From an uncultured Rhodospirillaceae bacterium (lineage in GTDB: Bacteria > Pseudomonadota > Alphaproteobacteria > MPNO01 > UBA2964), in the NCBI GenBank assembly GCA_913052165.1, contig CAJXEC010000005.1, positions 1 to 53,210 of the forward strand: DNA of 53,210 nucleotides. The letters are read 5' to 3'. This document shows, in pieces, positions 1 through 8,953 of this stretch; positions within the stretch are counted from its first letter, which is position 1, and every line of letters begins with the position of its first letter. Both the position numbers and the translations under genes were made by a program. The notes under the pieces are model-generated. The model searched no databases. It was not told where the DNA came from and saw nothing but the letters and a program-made list of their open reading frames with translations.

Positions 1-2
1 TT

Positions 3-1286
3 TTAGGAAAAAGCCCGAAAAAATTTCGACCTCAAAAGCGTTTTCTGAGCCTGATATCAACAGGTGATAAAAGTGCCGTTGCTTCTTATGGCAAGCTCTG
101 TGTCAGGGGTTCTGCAATTTGGAAGTGGAAAAACTGGATCGACTCCAGGTTTATGAAAAAATTTAACGACCTTCCAGAAATGGAGGAAGTTGAAAAGACA
201 GATCTGCCAAACGGATTGGCCAGTGCGGAGGTTGTCCAGGAAATTTCTGCGATTGCGATGCGCTGTGGGGGTTGTGGGGCCAAGGTTGGCGCCACAGTGC
301 TAACACGAGCCCTTAGCGAGCTTAAACCCGCGCCCAGGAAGGACGTATTAATCGGCTTGCATGAACCTGATGATGCGGCAGTAGTGGAGGTGCCAGCCGG
401 CAAAGCCGTGGTTCACACGGTCGATTATTTTCGATCAATGGTCGATGATCCTTTTGTATTCGGAAAGATTGCTGCCAATCACAGTCTTGGTGATATTTAC
501 GCAATGGGAGGGGAGCCTCAAACAGCTCTAGGCATAGCGACAGTCCCCTTTGGCGTTGAAGAAAAAGTAGAGGACACCCTCAAGCAGATGATGGCCGGTG
601 CGATGGAAATTCTCAACGATGCAAATTGCGCACTCGTTGGCGGTCATACATCAGAAGGTCCAGAGCTGAGCCTTGGCTTCTCCGTTAATGGTTTGATTGA
701 TCAAAAAAAGATTATGAGGAAAGGGGGACTTGAGCCTGGAGATAAATTGATAGTGACCAAGCCAATTGGTACCGGCACGTTGTTCGCGGCTAATATGAGA
801 CATAAAGCAAAAGGTCGTTGGATTTCGGCGGCCTTAAATCATATGTCTATGTCTAACCGTATGGCTGCCGAATGTCTGGTGAAGTATCAATCTCGGTCTG
901 CCACTGACATAACAGGTTTTGGGCTTTTGGGGCATCTGGTGGAGATGGTTCGAGCTTCGGGTGTCGATGTGAACCTAGAGCTCTCCGCAGTTCCGTTCAT
1001 GGATGGTGCCGTTGACACAGCTAAATTAGGAATTTTGTCATCGCTTCAACCTCAAAATGTTCGTTTGCGAAGAGCTGTGGCAAATTTAGAGGAAGCGGGA
1101 AGAGATCCTCGTTATCCGTTGATTTATGATCCCCAAACTGCTGGTGGGCTTTTGGCCGGAGTTCCAAACGCCACGGCGAATGAATGTGTGGATGAGCTCA
1201 GAAAAATAGGTTACACAGAAACCAAAATTGTTGGTGAAGTCCTCAAGCAATCCGAAAAACTCGAGCCGATCACGATAAAGCTTTAA
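3..1286 (+). CDS. selD: Selenide, water dikinase SelD, C-terminal part of an Ndh-SelD type fusion (5' truncated by window edge)
   Basis: MRCGGCGAKVGATVL motif and full SelD domain. The frame is open upstream of the listed ATG at 153 back to position 3 (LGKSPKKFRPQKRFLSLISTGDKSAVASYGKLCVRGSAIWKWKNWIDSRFMKKFNDLPEM), which resembles the end of the NADH-dehydrogenase-like domain in Ndh-SelD fusions. Confidence 0.9.
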   Translation, partial: LGKSPKKFRPQKRFLSLISTGDKSAVASYGKLCVRGSAIWKWKNWIDSRFMKKFNDLPEMEEVEKTDLPNGLASAEVVQEISAIAMRCGGCGAKVGATVLTRALSELKPAPRKDVLIGLHEPDDAAVVEVPAGKAVVHTVDYFRSMVDDPFVFGKIAANHSLGDIYAMGGEPQTALGIATVPFGVEEKVEDTLKQMMAGAMEILNDANCALVGGHTSEGPELSLGFSVNGLIDQKKIMRKGGLEPGDKLIVTKPIGTGTLFAANMRHKAKGRWISAALNHMSMSNRMAAECLVKYQSRSATDITGFGLLGHLVEMVRASGVDVNLELSAVPFMDGAVDTAKLGILSSLQPQNVRLRRAVANLEEAGRDPRYPLIYDPQTAGGLLAGVPNATANECVDELRKIGYTETKIVGEVLKQSEKLEPITIKL

Positions 1287-2223
1287 TTAATTCCTTCCAT
1301 TTTCTTCTCTCCAGTTCGGGTTGAAAAAGCTTTTGCCTGCTTGTGACTTGTGACTCCAGCTTACTTAAAAAATTTATGTCGTTTTCCGCTCGACCCAGTG
1401 TTTCGGCCAAATCGATTTCATCTCTTACCCTAAAGTAGCCCTCATAATCCCCTCCAAGCAGGCCAATATTTCCATCAATATCGGAGGCGATCACCGGCAA
1501 ACCGCAAACGATAGCTTCCGATAAAACATTGGCGCCCCCTTCCATGTTGGAACTAATTATCATGGCATGGGATCTTAGGTATTGACGTCTTACTGACCAA
1601 CGGGGCACCTCCCCTCTCCAATCAAAACGGGTATTAAGTGAAGCTTCGAGCTTCACTTTTTCTTCCCATTTTGCGTTGTGTGCTTTTCCTAAGTGAACGA
1701 TCCGGATCCGAGAATTTTGGGGTAGGAGGCGGGCGGCTAAAGCGGGGCGTAAGCTGTCTTTTTCGTCACGTAAATGACCGACCACGCAAAGTTCAAATCG
1801 GTTCTTCGACGGAGATCGAGGAACGGTCAGTGGATCTGATGATTGATAAATTACTTTTAATTTTGCTCGAAAAACCTCGGGAATGGAACGCCACACAAGG
1901 TCATGCAAGCATACCAAAGCGCTCGCCCTTTCCATTGATTCGTATGTTTCTGAGGGATGGGAGTTTTGAAAATGATAAATATCTGTCCCCGCTAATAGAA
2001 CGATGAGCGGACGATTTGGGTGCGCGTCACTAAATGCTTTTATCGATTTTAGAGAGCGCCAGGCATGAATGGCGATCATCATGTCCGCGTTTGAGTTCAG
2101 ACTCTCTGTTAAAACCTCTACCCGATGGCCTAGATCACGTAATATTTTGGCCCAACGAACGGCCGTCGCACGATTTCCGGCCCGGGACTGTTTCCCCGCG
2201 GGAGTGATGACGCTAATCTTCAT
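1270..2223 (-). CDS. senB: SenB-like selenosugar synthase (GT-B glycosyltransferase, TIGR04348-like)
   Basis: N-terminus MKISVITPAGKQSRAGNRATAVRWAKILRDLGHRVEV and C-terminal SEAIVCGLPVIASDIDGNIGLLGGDYEGYF glycosyltransferase signature. Lies between selD and a SenA-like gene. AGGAAG ribosome-binding site upstream of the ATG. Confidence 0.85.
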   Translation of the reverse strand: MKISVITPAGKQSRAGNRATAVRWAKILRDLGHRVEVLTESLNSNADMMIAIHAWRSLKSIKAFSDAHPNRPLIVLLAGTDIYHFQNSHPSETYESMERASALVCLHDLVWRSIPEVFRAKLKVIYQSSDPLTVPRSPSKNRFELCVVGHLRDEKDSLRPALAARLLPQNSRIRIVHLGKAHNAKWEEKVKLEASLNTRFDWRGEVPRWSVRRQYLRSHAMIISSNMEGGANVLSEAIVCGLPVIASDIDGNIGLLGGDYEGYFRVRDEIDLAETLGRAENDINFLSKLESQVTSRQKLFQPELERRKWKELIKALS

Positions 2224-2237
2224 TATCGCTTCCTAAC

Positions 2238-3560
2238 TTGGTCAAGATGCCTGAAAAAAAAAGCAAAGAATACCTTTCATCTATCATGCAAAGTGCCCAT
2301 CAGCGAACACTGGAGCTGATCGACGGCCTAGATGCAAGTCAGCTGATAGGTCCTAAACTTCCTATCTTAAACCCATTATTATGGGAAATTGGTCATGTGG
2401 CGTGGTTTCATGAGCAATTTATCTTGCGGAGGGAATATGGCTATCCGCCAATGCTTGGGCGCGGGGATATCCTATACGACTCGATAGCGATAGCGCATGA
2501 CACGCGTTGGGACTTACCCCTCTATACTTTGCCCGAAATGAGAGATTACTTGGAGAAAGTATTAGATAGCTGTCTTAAGCGACTGGATGATGGGATCGCC
2601 AGTGAACGAGACTCATATCTCTATCAATTCACCACCTTTCATGAAGACATGCATGGGGAGGCTTTTACGTGGGCGAGGCAAACCCTGGCTTATCCAACCC
2701 CTAGGTTTGCGCCCGACGGTTTAGGGAAGAATTGTGCAGCAACTGCCAGCCAAAAAATGCTTGATAACAGCGACGTACAAATCCCTGGCGGCATTTTTGA
2801 ATTTGGTGCTAGCCGTGATGCAGCATTCTATTTTGATAACGAAAAATGGTCTCATAGTGTTAATGTAGCGCCGTTTCGGATGGCGAAGACCCCAGTGACT
2901 AATCTCGAATTTTTAGAATTTGTTGAGGACGGGGGTTACGAAAACGACTCCTTATGGTCTCTAGATGGTATTAATTGGCGACAATCTGTTTCTGCGAATA
3001 AGCCAATTTATTGGCGACGGAAAAAGTCAGGCTCCTGGGAGATGCGGCGTTTTGATAAATGGATTGATCTTCCGATCAATGAGCCCGTAATCCACATTAA
3101 TTGGTATGAAGCTAACGCGTTTTGCAAATGGGCTGCACGTCGTTTGCCAACGGAGGTGGAATGGGAGTTCGCCGCAACCATGAGAGATGACGGGAATGGA
3201 AAGCTTAAGAAATATAAGTTTCCCTGGGGTAATGATCACCCAACCCCTAACCACGCCTGTTTGGATGGTTATTCGCTTGGCTGTGTTCCTATCGATCACT
3301 GTCAAGAGGGTAAAAGCTTCTGGGGATTATCACATCTGATAGGGAATGTATGGGAGTGGACGAGCGATACCTTCGGGCCTTTTGCTGAATTTCAACCGGA
3401 CGATTATAAAGAGTATTCAGAGCCACTTTTTGGTTCTACCAAAGTGCTTCGAGGGGGCGCTTGGACCACCCGTTCAAGATATGTCACGGGTAATTATAGA
3501 AATTATTTCCAACCTGACCGGCGGGATGTTTTGGCTGGATTTAGAACCTGCGCTCTTTGA
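2238..3560 (+). CDS. senA: SenA-like selenoneine synthase (EgtB family: DinB_2 + FGE-sulfatase domains); start may be ATG 2247 rather than TTG 2238
   Basis: DinB metal-site histidines (GHVAWFHEQF, FTTFHEDMHGEAF), IAHDTRWDLPL, and C-terminal LRGGAWTTRSRYVTGNYRNYFQPDRRDVLAGFRTCAL. Adjacent to senB and selD. Confidence 0.85.
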   Translation: MVKMPEKKSKEYLSSIMQSAHQRTLELIDGLDASQLIGPKLPILNPLLWEIGHVAWFHEQFILRREYGYPPMLGRGDILYDSIAIAHDTRWDLPLYTLPEMRDYLEKVLDSCLKRLDDGIASERDSYLYQFTTFHEDMHGEAFTWARQTLAYPTPRFAPDGLGKNCAATASQKMLDNSDVQIPGGIFEFGASRDAAFYFDNEKWSHSVNVAPFRMAKTPVTNLEFLEFVEDGGYENDSLWSLDGINWRQSVSANKPIYWRRKKSGSWEMRRFDKWIDLPINEPVIHINWYEANAFCKWAARRLPTEVEWEFAATMRDDGNGKLKKYKFPWGNDHPTPNHACLDGYSLGCVPIDHCQEGKSFWGLSHLIGNVWEWTSDTFGPFAEFQPDDYKEYSEPLFGSTKVLRGGAWTTRSRYVTGNYRNYFQPDRRDVLAGFRTCAL

Positions 3561-3563
3561 GAA

Positions 3564-4430
3564 CTAGATCTTTCCACTCTCTTTCCAAGCTTTTTCCAGT
3601 GGGGTTTTACGCTCTGGTGTCGTAAAAATAACCGGCTCCCGACAACCTTCTGCGGCCTCGTCAGGAGTAAGGGATTCGTCCCATCTTTCTGCTACGTATC
3701 TGCATCCGGTAATGCCATCAGAGGCGGGGGAGGCTAACCAAACCGAAGGTTTTTTTATCACCTTTGGATCTAATCCCCGACCCTCTATTTTACCGGTTCC
3801 AAATTTGGTGTCCACGGCTCCACCAGGGCTTAAGGTGTTAACAGTGATGCCAGTATCATAAAGCCACTCAGCCCATGCTATCGTTGCGGCATCCAATGCT
3901 GCTTTCGATGGCCCGTAAGGTGTGATTGCCTTTCGGTGCATAGAGTCGGTTCGCTTTGATATATTAATAATCCTTCCCCAACCTTCTTTCGAAATGAATT
4001 TACCTGCGGCATGCATCATGAGAAAAGGGCCCAAAACATTGGTGTCGATGACATCCCTGAAACCCTTCGGATTTACATCCCAAAGGTTTAAAGACCCATC
4101 GCCATGGTGCACATAGCGCCCCGCTTTTCCTGCGTTGTTGACTAGAATGTGAAGGCTCCCGAACTTATCAATAGTTTCAGAGACTGATTGCGCGCAATCA
4201 GTCTCTGAAACTACGTCAGCAACTACGCAATGAGCTTTCGATCCTTGTTTCTCAACAAGAGCCTTTGTTTCTTGCAATTCGGCATCAATTAGAGGCTTAT
4301 CTTCATCGGATGCTGCCGCTGCGGTTAATGTGATGGCCGACACACCAGCTTCAGCAAAAGCGACAGCCATCTCTCTGCCTAATCCTCGAGATCCGCCTGT
4401 TATAAGCGCAGTTTTTCCTTCAAGATTCAC
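3564..4430 (-). CDS. SDR family NAD(P)-dependent oxidoreductase
   Basis: TGGSRGLGRE nucleotide-binding motif, LVNNAG, YGPSKAAL (YxxxK). Confidence 0.9.
   Translation of the reverse strand: MNLEGKTALITGGSRGLGREMAVAFAEAGVSAITLTAAAASDEDKPLIDAELQETKALVEKQGSKAHCVVADVVSETDCAQSVSETIDKFGSLHILVNNAGKAGRYVHHGDGSLNLWDVNPKGFRDVIDTNVLGPFLMMHAAGKFISKEGWGRIINISKRTDSMHRKAITPYGPSKAALDAATIAWAEWLYDTGITVNTLSPGGAVDTKFGTGKIEGRGLDPKVIKKPSVWLASPASDGITGCRYVAERWDESLTPDEAAEGCREPVIFTTPERKTPLEKAWKESGKI
4172..4213. repeat. Perfect 42-bp palindrome inside the SDR coding sequence
   Basis: TAGTTTCAGAGACTGATTGCG|CGCAATCAGTCTCTGAAACTA. The two 21-nt halves are exact reverse complements. Confidence 0.95.
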
Positions 4431-4544
4431 CTTAATTCCTTTTTTTACACTTAGAGGTACTGAAAGTAGTTTTTATTCTGGCTTTTAACCTTGGATTACA
4501 AATAGCACACAATACGCCGGAGCGCCTCGGATTGGCGTGTAGGT

Positions 4545-5426
4545 TTAGAGATATCCGTCTGCCACTGCATCGAGTTTTTTCACCATGTCGGGATCTCGCG
4601 CCTCTTTTGGCGTTACAATCGCTTTTGCTAAGGCTTGATGACATCCCATAGCACAGGAAGTTTTGCGTTCGGAGATCATGGGTATCAAAGCCTTTAATAA
4701 TTCTTTTGCAGTGGCTGCATTTTTGTGAAGAACGTCTATCACTGTTTCGACATTCACGTCATCATGTTCCAAATGCCAGCAATCATAGTCAGTGACCATG
4801 GCCACTGTGGCGTAACACATCTCGGCTTCGCGTGCTAGCTTCGCTTCCGGCATATTGGTCATGCCGATAACATCACAATTCCAACTCCTGTAGAGCTCGC
4901 TCTCCGCTCGGGAAGAAAACTGGGGTCCTTCCATAACTAAGTATGTTCCTCCGCGCACTACTGGGAGCCGTATTTCCGAGGCGGCTCGTTGTATGAGATC
5001 TCCAAGACGCCCGCAGACAGGATCAGCCATCGAGACATGCGCCACAAATCCTTTACCAAAAAAGCTTTTTTTCCTATCAAAAGTTCTGTCGATGAGTTGG
5101 TCAACAATTACAAACGTGCCGGGGCATAATTTTTCTTTCAATGATCCTACAGCGGATAATGAGAGGATTTCTGTGCAGCCAGCACGTTTCAGCACATCAA
5201 TATTGGCACGATAGTTAATATCCGACGGCGAGATATTATGGCCTCGTCCATGTCGGGGAAGAAAAACTACCTCTTGTCCCATTACATTGCCGAAAACAAG
5301 GTCATCGGACGGGGAGCCGAAGGGAGATACTATCGACTCCACTCTGATATCTTCGACCCCTTCGATATCATATATCCCGCTACCCCCGATAATACCTAGA
5401 ATTGGGTTTTTGGATCCAATAGCCAT
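4545..5426 (-). CDS. mtnP: S-methyl-5'-thioadenosine phosphorylase (start likely at internal Met near 5426, MAIGSKNPILGIIGGSGIY)
   Basis: GIIGGSGIYDI, FLPRHGRGHNISPSDINYRANI, MEGPQFSSRAES, MTNMPEAKLAREAEMCYATVAMVTDYDCW. Confidence 0.92.
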   Translation of the reverse strand: MAIGSKNPILGIIGGSGIYDIEGVEDIRVESIVSPFGSPSDDLVFGNVMGQEVVFLPRHGRGHNISPSDINYRANIDVLKRAGCTEILSLSAVGSLKEKLCPGTFVIVDQLIDRTFDRKKSFFGKGFVAHVSMADPVCGRLGDLIQRAASEIRLPVVRGGTYLVMEGPQFSSRAESELYRSWNCDVIGMTNMPEAKLAREAEMCYATVAMVTDYDCWHLEHDDVNVETVIDVLHKNAATAKELLKALIPMISERKTSCAMGCHQALAKAIVTPKEARDPDMVKKLDAVADGYL

Positions 5427-5548
5427 TTTGTAGATTCCACAATCAAGTTTTGATCTGAGTATATCGACATGCACAAGAAAATGGGAATCCCAACTGTAGT
5501 TTTATAGGAAAGTAAGGAGGTCAAGCGCGGGATAGGGGAGGTTTTTGT

Positions 5549-5656
5549 GTCATTGCCAAAGGGCAGGTAACCAGCTCTTTACAAGAATTGCATGTAGTCC
5601 TTGCCCATATCTTGTGCGAATATGCAGAAAAATTGATGTTTGGCGAAGAGTCCGTG
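5549..5656 (+). pseudogene. Possible 5'-truncated remnant of a GmhA/SIS-type isomerase C-terminus
   Basis: Reading frame VIAKGQVTSSLQELHVVLAHILCEYAEKLMFGEE resembles the C-terminal helix of SIS/GmhA proteins (QE-H-----H-LCE--E). No N-terminal SIS domain upstream. Located just before gmhB. Confidence 0.4.
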
Positions 5657-5938
5657 GCTGTAATAATGCGCAATCAGAACCCTTTTTATTCGGATGCCTT
5701 TGAAATTCAAGAAACGCCAGGTTTTTTATTGGTGGTCAATTCACTCCCCTGTTCGGCCTGTGGTTTAGAGAAAAAAATCAGATCCGCAAAAAGAACTTTT
5801 GTGTGTATCTGGCTTAAAACTACAGTTTTGTTGCAACGGATCTTGCTTGATCATCTATGGTTGAAGAGGAGCTGGTAGTTTGGAGGCAGTAGTTGGCATC
5901 GGCTCGGGTAACCGCTTCTATTCGATGTTGGTCGCCGA

Positions 5939-6478
5939 GTGATCCACGGGAATTCCATAGGCCATAAAAGCGGCCGACCGGCTGTTTTTTTTGATAGAGA
6001 TGGCGTTTTGAACAGGGATACGGGCTATGTTCACCGCATTCAGGACTTTGATTGGAAGCCGGGATCCAAAAAAGCAATTCAATATTTAAATCAACTTGGG
6101 TTTTTAGTGTTTGTGGTAACCAATCAGGCCGGTGTAGCGAGGGGTTATTATGAGATCGATGATGTAATCTCACTCCACAATTGGATTAACCTCCAGCTTA
6201 AAAAAATCGGCGCTCACATAGATAACTTTTATTTTTGCCCTCATCACCCGACTGCTGGTAGCGGTAAATTCACTCGTCACTGTAGTTGTAGGAAGCCAGA
6301 GCCTGGAATGATCCTATCGGCATTTGCTGAGTGGCATATCGATAAGAAAGCGAGTTTTTTGGTCGGTGACAGACAAACGGACCTAGAGGCAGCCGATAGG
6401 GCAGGAATTACAGGCCATCTTGTTGGAGAGCAAGATCTTTATTCATTGGTTAGGGATATAGTGGAATCATCTAATTAG
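5939..6478 (+). CDS. gmhB: HAD-IIIA family phosphatase, D-glycero-manno-heptose 1,7-bisphosphate 7-phosphatase-like (GTG start)
   Basis: AVFFDRDGVLNRDTGYVH, VVTNQAGVARGYY, CPHHPTAGSGKFTRHCSCRKPEPGMI (zinc-loop Cys/His), FLVGDRQTDLEAADRAGI. Confidence 0.87.
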   Translation: MIHGNSIGHKSGRPAVFFDRDGVLNRDTGYVHRIQDFDWKPGSKKAIQYLNQLGFLVFVVTNQAGVARGYYEIDDVISLHNWINLQLKKIGAHIDNFYFCPHHPTAGSGKFTRHCSCRKPEPGMILSAFAEWHIDKKASFLVGDRQTDLEAADRAGITGHLVGEQDLYSLVRDIVESSN

Positions 6479-6538
6479 ATATGAATAACATTTATGGTAG
6501 TTGGATAGATCGACTTTATTAAATTAGGGGCGAAAATT

Positions 6539-7264
6539 ATGGCAAGCATAAATGATTTAAAGGTCAAGGTTTTTGCGGACGGTGCTGACTTAGACTCAAT
6601 GGTTGAGTTTTCTAAAAACCCGCTGATCCAAGGCTTCACAACTAATCCAAGTTTGATGCATGCTGCGGGGGTAAGGGACTATCCGGCATTCGCCAGAGAA
6701 GTCGTTCAGGCCATACCTGACCGCCATATTTCCTTTGAAGTTTTCGCAGATGAGTTTTCCGAGATGGAAGCCCAAGCCAGGGTGATTTCGACGTGGGGCG
6801 AAAAAGTTTACGCAAAAATACCCGTTACAAATTCAAAGGCAAAGTCCTCTTGTGATATCATCAGAAAGCTCTCAAAAGACGCTATAAAGTTGAATATTAC
6901 CGCGATCTTTACACGTGAGCAGGTGGAGGCAGTGGCAGCAGTTTTGTCTCCGGAGACGCCGGCGGTAATCTCAGTTTTTGCTGGGCGCATTGCAGATGCC
7001 GGGATAGATCCAATGCCTGTAATGAGGGATTGTAAAGACATACTAAGTAGCTTGCCGGCAGCGGAGTTGCTTTGGGCAAGCTCAAGGGAAGTCTACAATT
7101 TGTTCCAAGCCGATCAAACAGGGTGTGATATAATCACAGTCGCGAGTGATGTTTTGGGCAAGCTGGCTACAATTGGGAGAGACCTTAGCCAATATTCACT
7201 GGAAACTGTCCAAGCTTTCTGCAGAGATGCAGAAAATGCAGGATTCAGCATACCGACCGATTGA
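6539..7264 (+). CDS. Transaldolase family protein
   Basis: FTTNPSLMHAAGV, VYAKIPVTN, NITAIFTREQ, SVFAGRIADAGIDP, WASSREVYN. Confidence 0.88.
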   Translation: MASINDLKVKVFADGADLDSMVEFSKNPLIQGFTTNPSLMHAAGVRDYPAFAREVVQAIPDRHISFEVFADEFSEMEAQARVISTWGEKVYAKIPVTNSKAKSSCDIIRKLSKDAIKLNITAIFTREQVEAVAAVLSPETPAVISVFAGRIADAGIDPMPVMRDCKDILSSLPAAELLWASSREVYNLFQADQTGCDIITVASDVLGKLATIGRDLSQYSLETVQAFCRDAENAGFSIPTD

Positions 7265-7573
7265 TTTTTTTTATAGCTTGGCCTGTTTCGGCATTAGAAA
7301 AATAAGGGAACGTATCATACCGAGCTTTGTGTTTTCGTCGAAATAAATTTGGACTAGCGGGTTTATCATCAATTCTCTTGGTGAGATTGGTTGAACAAGA
7401 AAAGTCGTGTGGATTTTTGACTTGGCTCTCATGGCCTACGTATATTCACGTTTGACCAAATATGTATTCCATTTCTAAACCAAAATACTTTTATTAGTGT
7501 ATACGGACTTATGTGCGCGATCGTTTCGGATCAGGAAGCCGAAGTCGGTTTTTTTCATTTCTTGATCCTATTC

Positions 7574-8953
7574 CTACTCCTTAATTCTCAACAGAGCTGA
7601 GAGCGCCGCCGCGCAAGTTTCGGGACAGTTAAACGCCGGAATATTGTTTCTGTTCAATCTTTTAATGATCTCTGGGGCCGCTGGGCTCGCATAAATTATA
7701 ATCGGTTTTTCGGCTTTTGCTGACAATTCGATAACTGGCTCAGCCACCAAGTCTGGGCGCCCTACACCTGAAGACCCAACTATCGAAATGATAGCGTCAT
7801 ATCTGGGACTCTCCAGAAGTGCTCGGATTGCACCCCTAATTATCTTTGGCTTGAGACCGGCAAGTGTTAAGTCAATCGGGTTACGTTCGGAGGAAAATCC
7901 GGAATGTTCAAGGAGGTTGTTCAATTTAATCTTGGTTATTTTGTCAGGATCGGGAGTAGTAAACCCAGCAATCCCACAAATATCGGCTATCAAGCTTCCT
8001 GCTCCACCCGTAGTGGTGAGGACCCCCAGTCTTTTGCCCTTAAGAAACTTATTGGCTACCAACATCTGCGGAACGTCTAGTAGGTCATCGTAGCGTTTAG
8101 CCCTTATGATCCCTGTCTGCGCAAAAAAGCCATCATATATCTCATCTTTTCCCGCCAATGCCCCTGTGTGAGAGGCGGTGCTCTTTATTCCAGCTTTAGA
8201 TCTCCCTACTTTATAAGCTATTATGGGTTTTCCCGCTCTTTTGACAGAATCTGCTGCCTGTTCGAATTTTTCCTTGTCCCGAATTGACTCAATGTAAAGA
8301 GAGATCACCCGGGTATTTGGATCTTTTGCATAAGCGCTCATCAGATCAGAAATCTCAATATCAGCTTCATTGCCTGTGGCGACAAGGTGGGAGAGTCCAA
8401 TGCCTTTTTCCGCTGCTCTTGAGAGCAAAGAACCGAGAATGCCGCCGCTTTGAGAGAGAATCGCTATATTTCCCTTTATTCTATCTTTGATATCCAGGGC
8501 TCCCGATGCTGATAGCGTGATGCCATCGATAATGTTAAGCATTCCAATGGTGTTAGGACCAAGCAGTCTCATATCGCCCGAGTATTGCAACAGAGCGTCT
8601 TGAATTTCTTTTCCTTCAGATCCTATTTCGGCGTAGCCCGATCCAACGACAATGGCTGCGGCGCAGCCGAGCTCAGACAGTTCAGCGACCGCCGCTTGAG
8701 TGCTTCTCGGTCCTAGCATGATGATCCCCACGTCAGGAGTATCGGGTAAATTTCTAATGGTATTAAAGCACGGAATGCCGTCTATTTGAGCTCTGCCATG
8801 ATTAACAGGCCAGATCTTACCGTGGAAACCATCTTGTTGGAGGTATCTAAGAGGGCGCCCTGACGTTTTATTTGGATTGGATGATGCACCAATTATGGCA
8901 ACACTCTGGGGCTTTATCAGACGCTCTAAGTTTTTCCAACGGACACTATCCAT
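7574..8953 (-). CDS. CoA-binding protein / ADP-forming acyl-CoA synthetase alpha-like subunit (start probably 8953)
   Basis: SVAIIGASSNPNKTSGRPLRYL, GPNTIGMLN, ILSQSGG, SHTGALAGKDEIYDGFF. No ATP-grasp beta domain in the ORF. Confidence 0.85.
   Translation of the reverse strand: MDSVRWKNLERLIKPQSVAIIGASSNPNKTSGRPLRYLQQDGFHGKIWPVNHGRAQIDGIPCFNTIRNLPDTPDVGIIMLGPRSTQAAVAELSELGCAAAIVVGSGYAEIGSEGKEIQDALLQYSGDMRLLGPNTIGMLNIIDGITLSASGALDIKDRIKGNIAILSQSGGILGSLLSRAAEKGIGLSHLVATGNEADIEISDLMSAYAKDPNTRVISLYIESIRDKEKFEQAADSVKRAGKPIIAYKVGRSKAGIKSTASHTGALAGKDEIYDGFFAQTGIIRAKRYDDLLDVPQMLVANKFLKGKRLGVLTTTGGAGSLIADICGIAGFTTPDPDKITKIKLNNLLEHSGFSSERNPIDLTLAGLKPKIIRGAIRALLESPRYDAIISIVGSSGVGRPDLVAEPVIELSAKAEKPIIIYASPAAPEIIKRLNRNNIPAFNCPETCAAALSALLRIKE

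Noticed and set aside
86-403. Antisense ORFs over selD (86-403, 322-504)
   Set aside because: Low-complexity translations opposite a clear SelD domain; no family motif.
1638-2006. Plus-strand ORF inside senB
   Set aside because: Shadow ORF opposite the glycosyltransferase coding frame.
4441-4447. Homopolymer T run near the SDR start as a possible terminator
   Set aside because: No stable stem in front of it.
4432-4644. Minus-strand ORF at the mtnP 3' end
   Set aside because: Alternative frame of the mtnP end plus intergenic DNA; no recognisable domain.
7528-7568. Inverted repeat GGATCAGGAA...TTCTTGATCC with internal CCGAAGTCGG and T run, possible bidirectional terminator
   Set aside because: The inner stem is very short with a bulge and the outer arms are imperfect; too weak to call.
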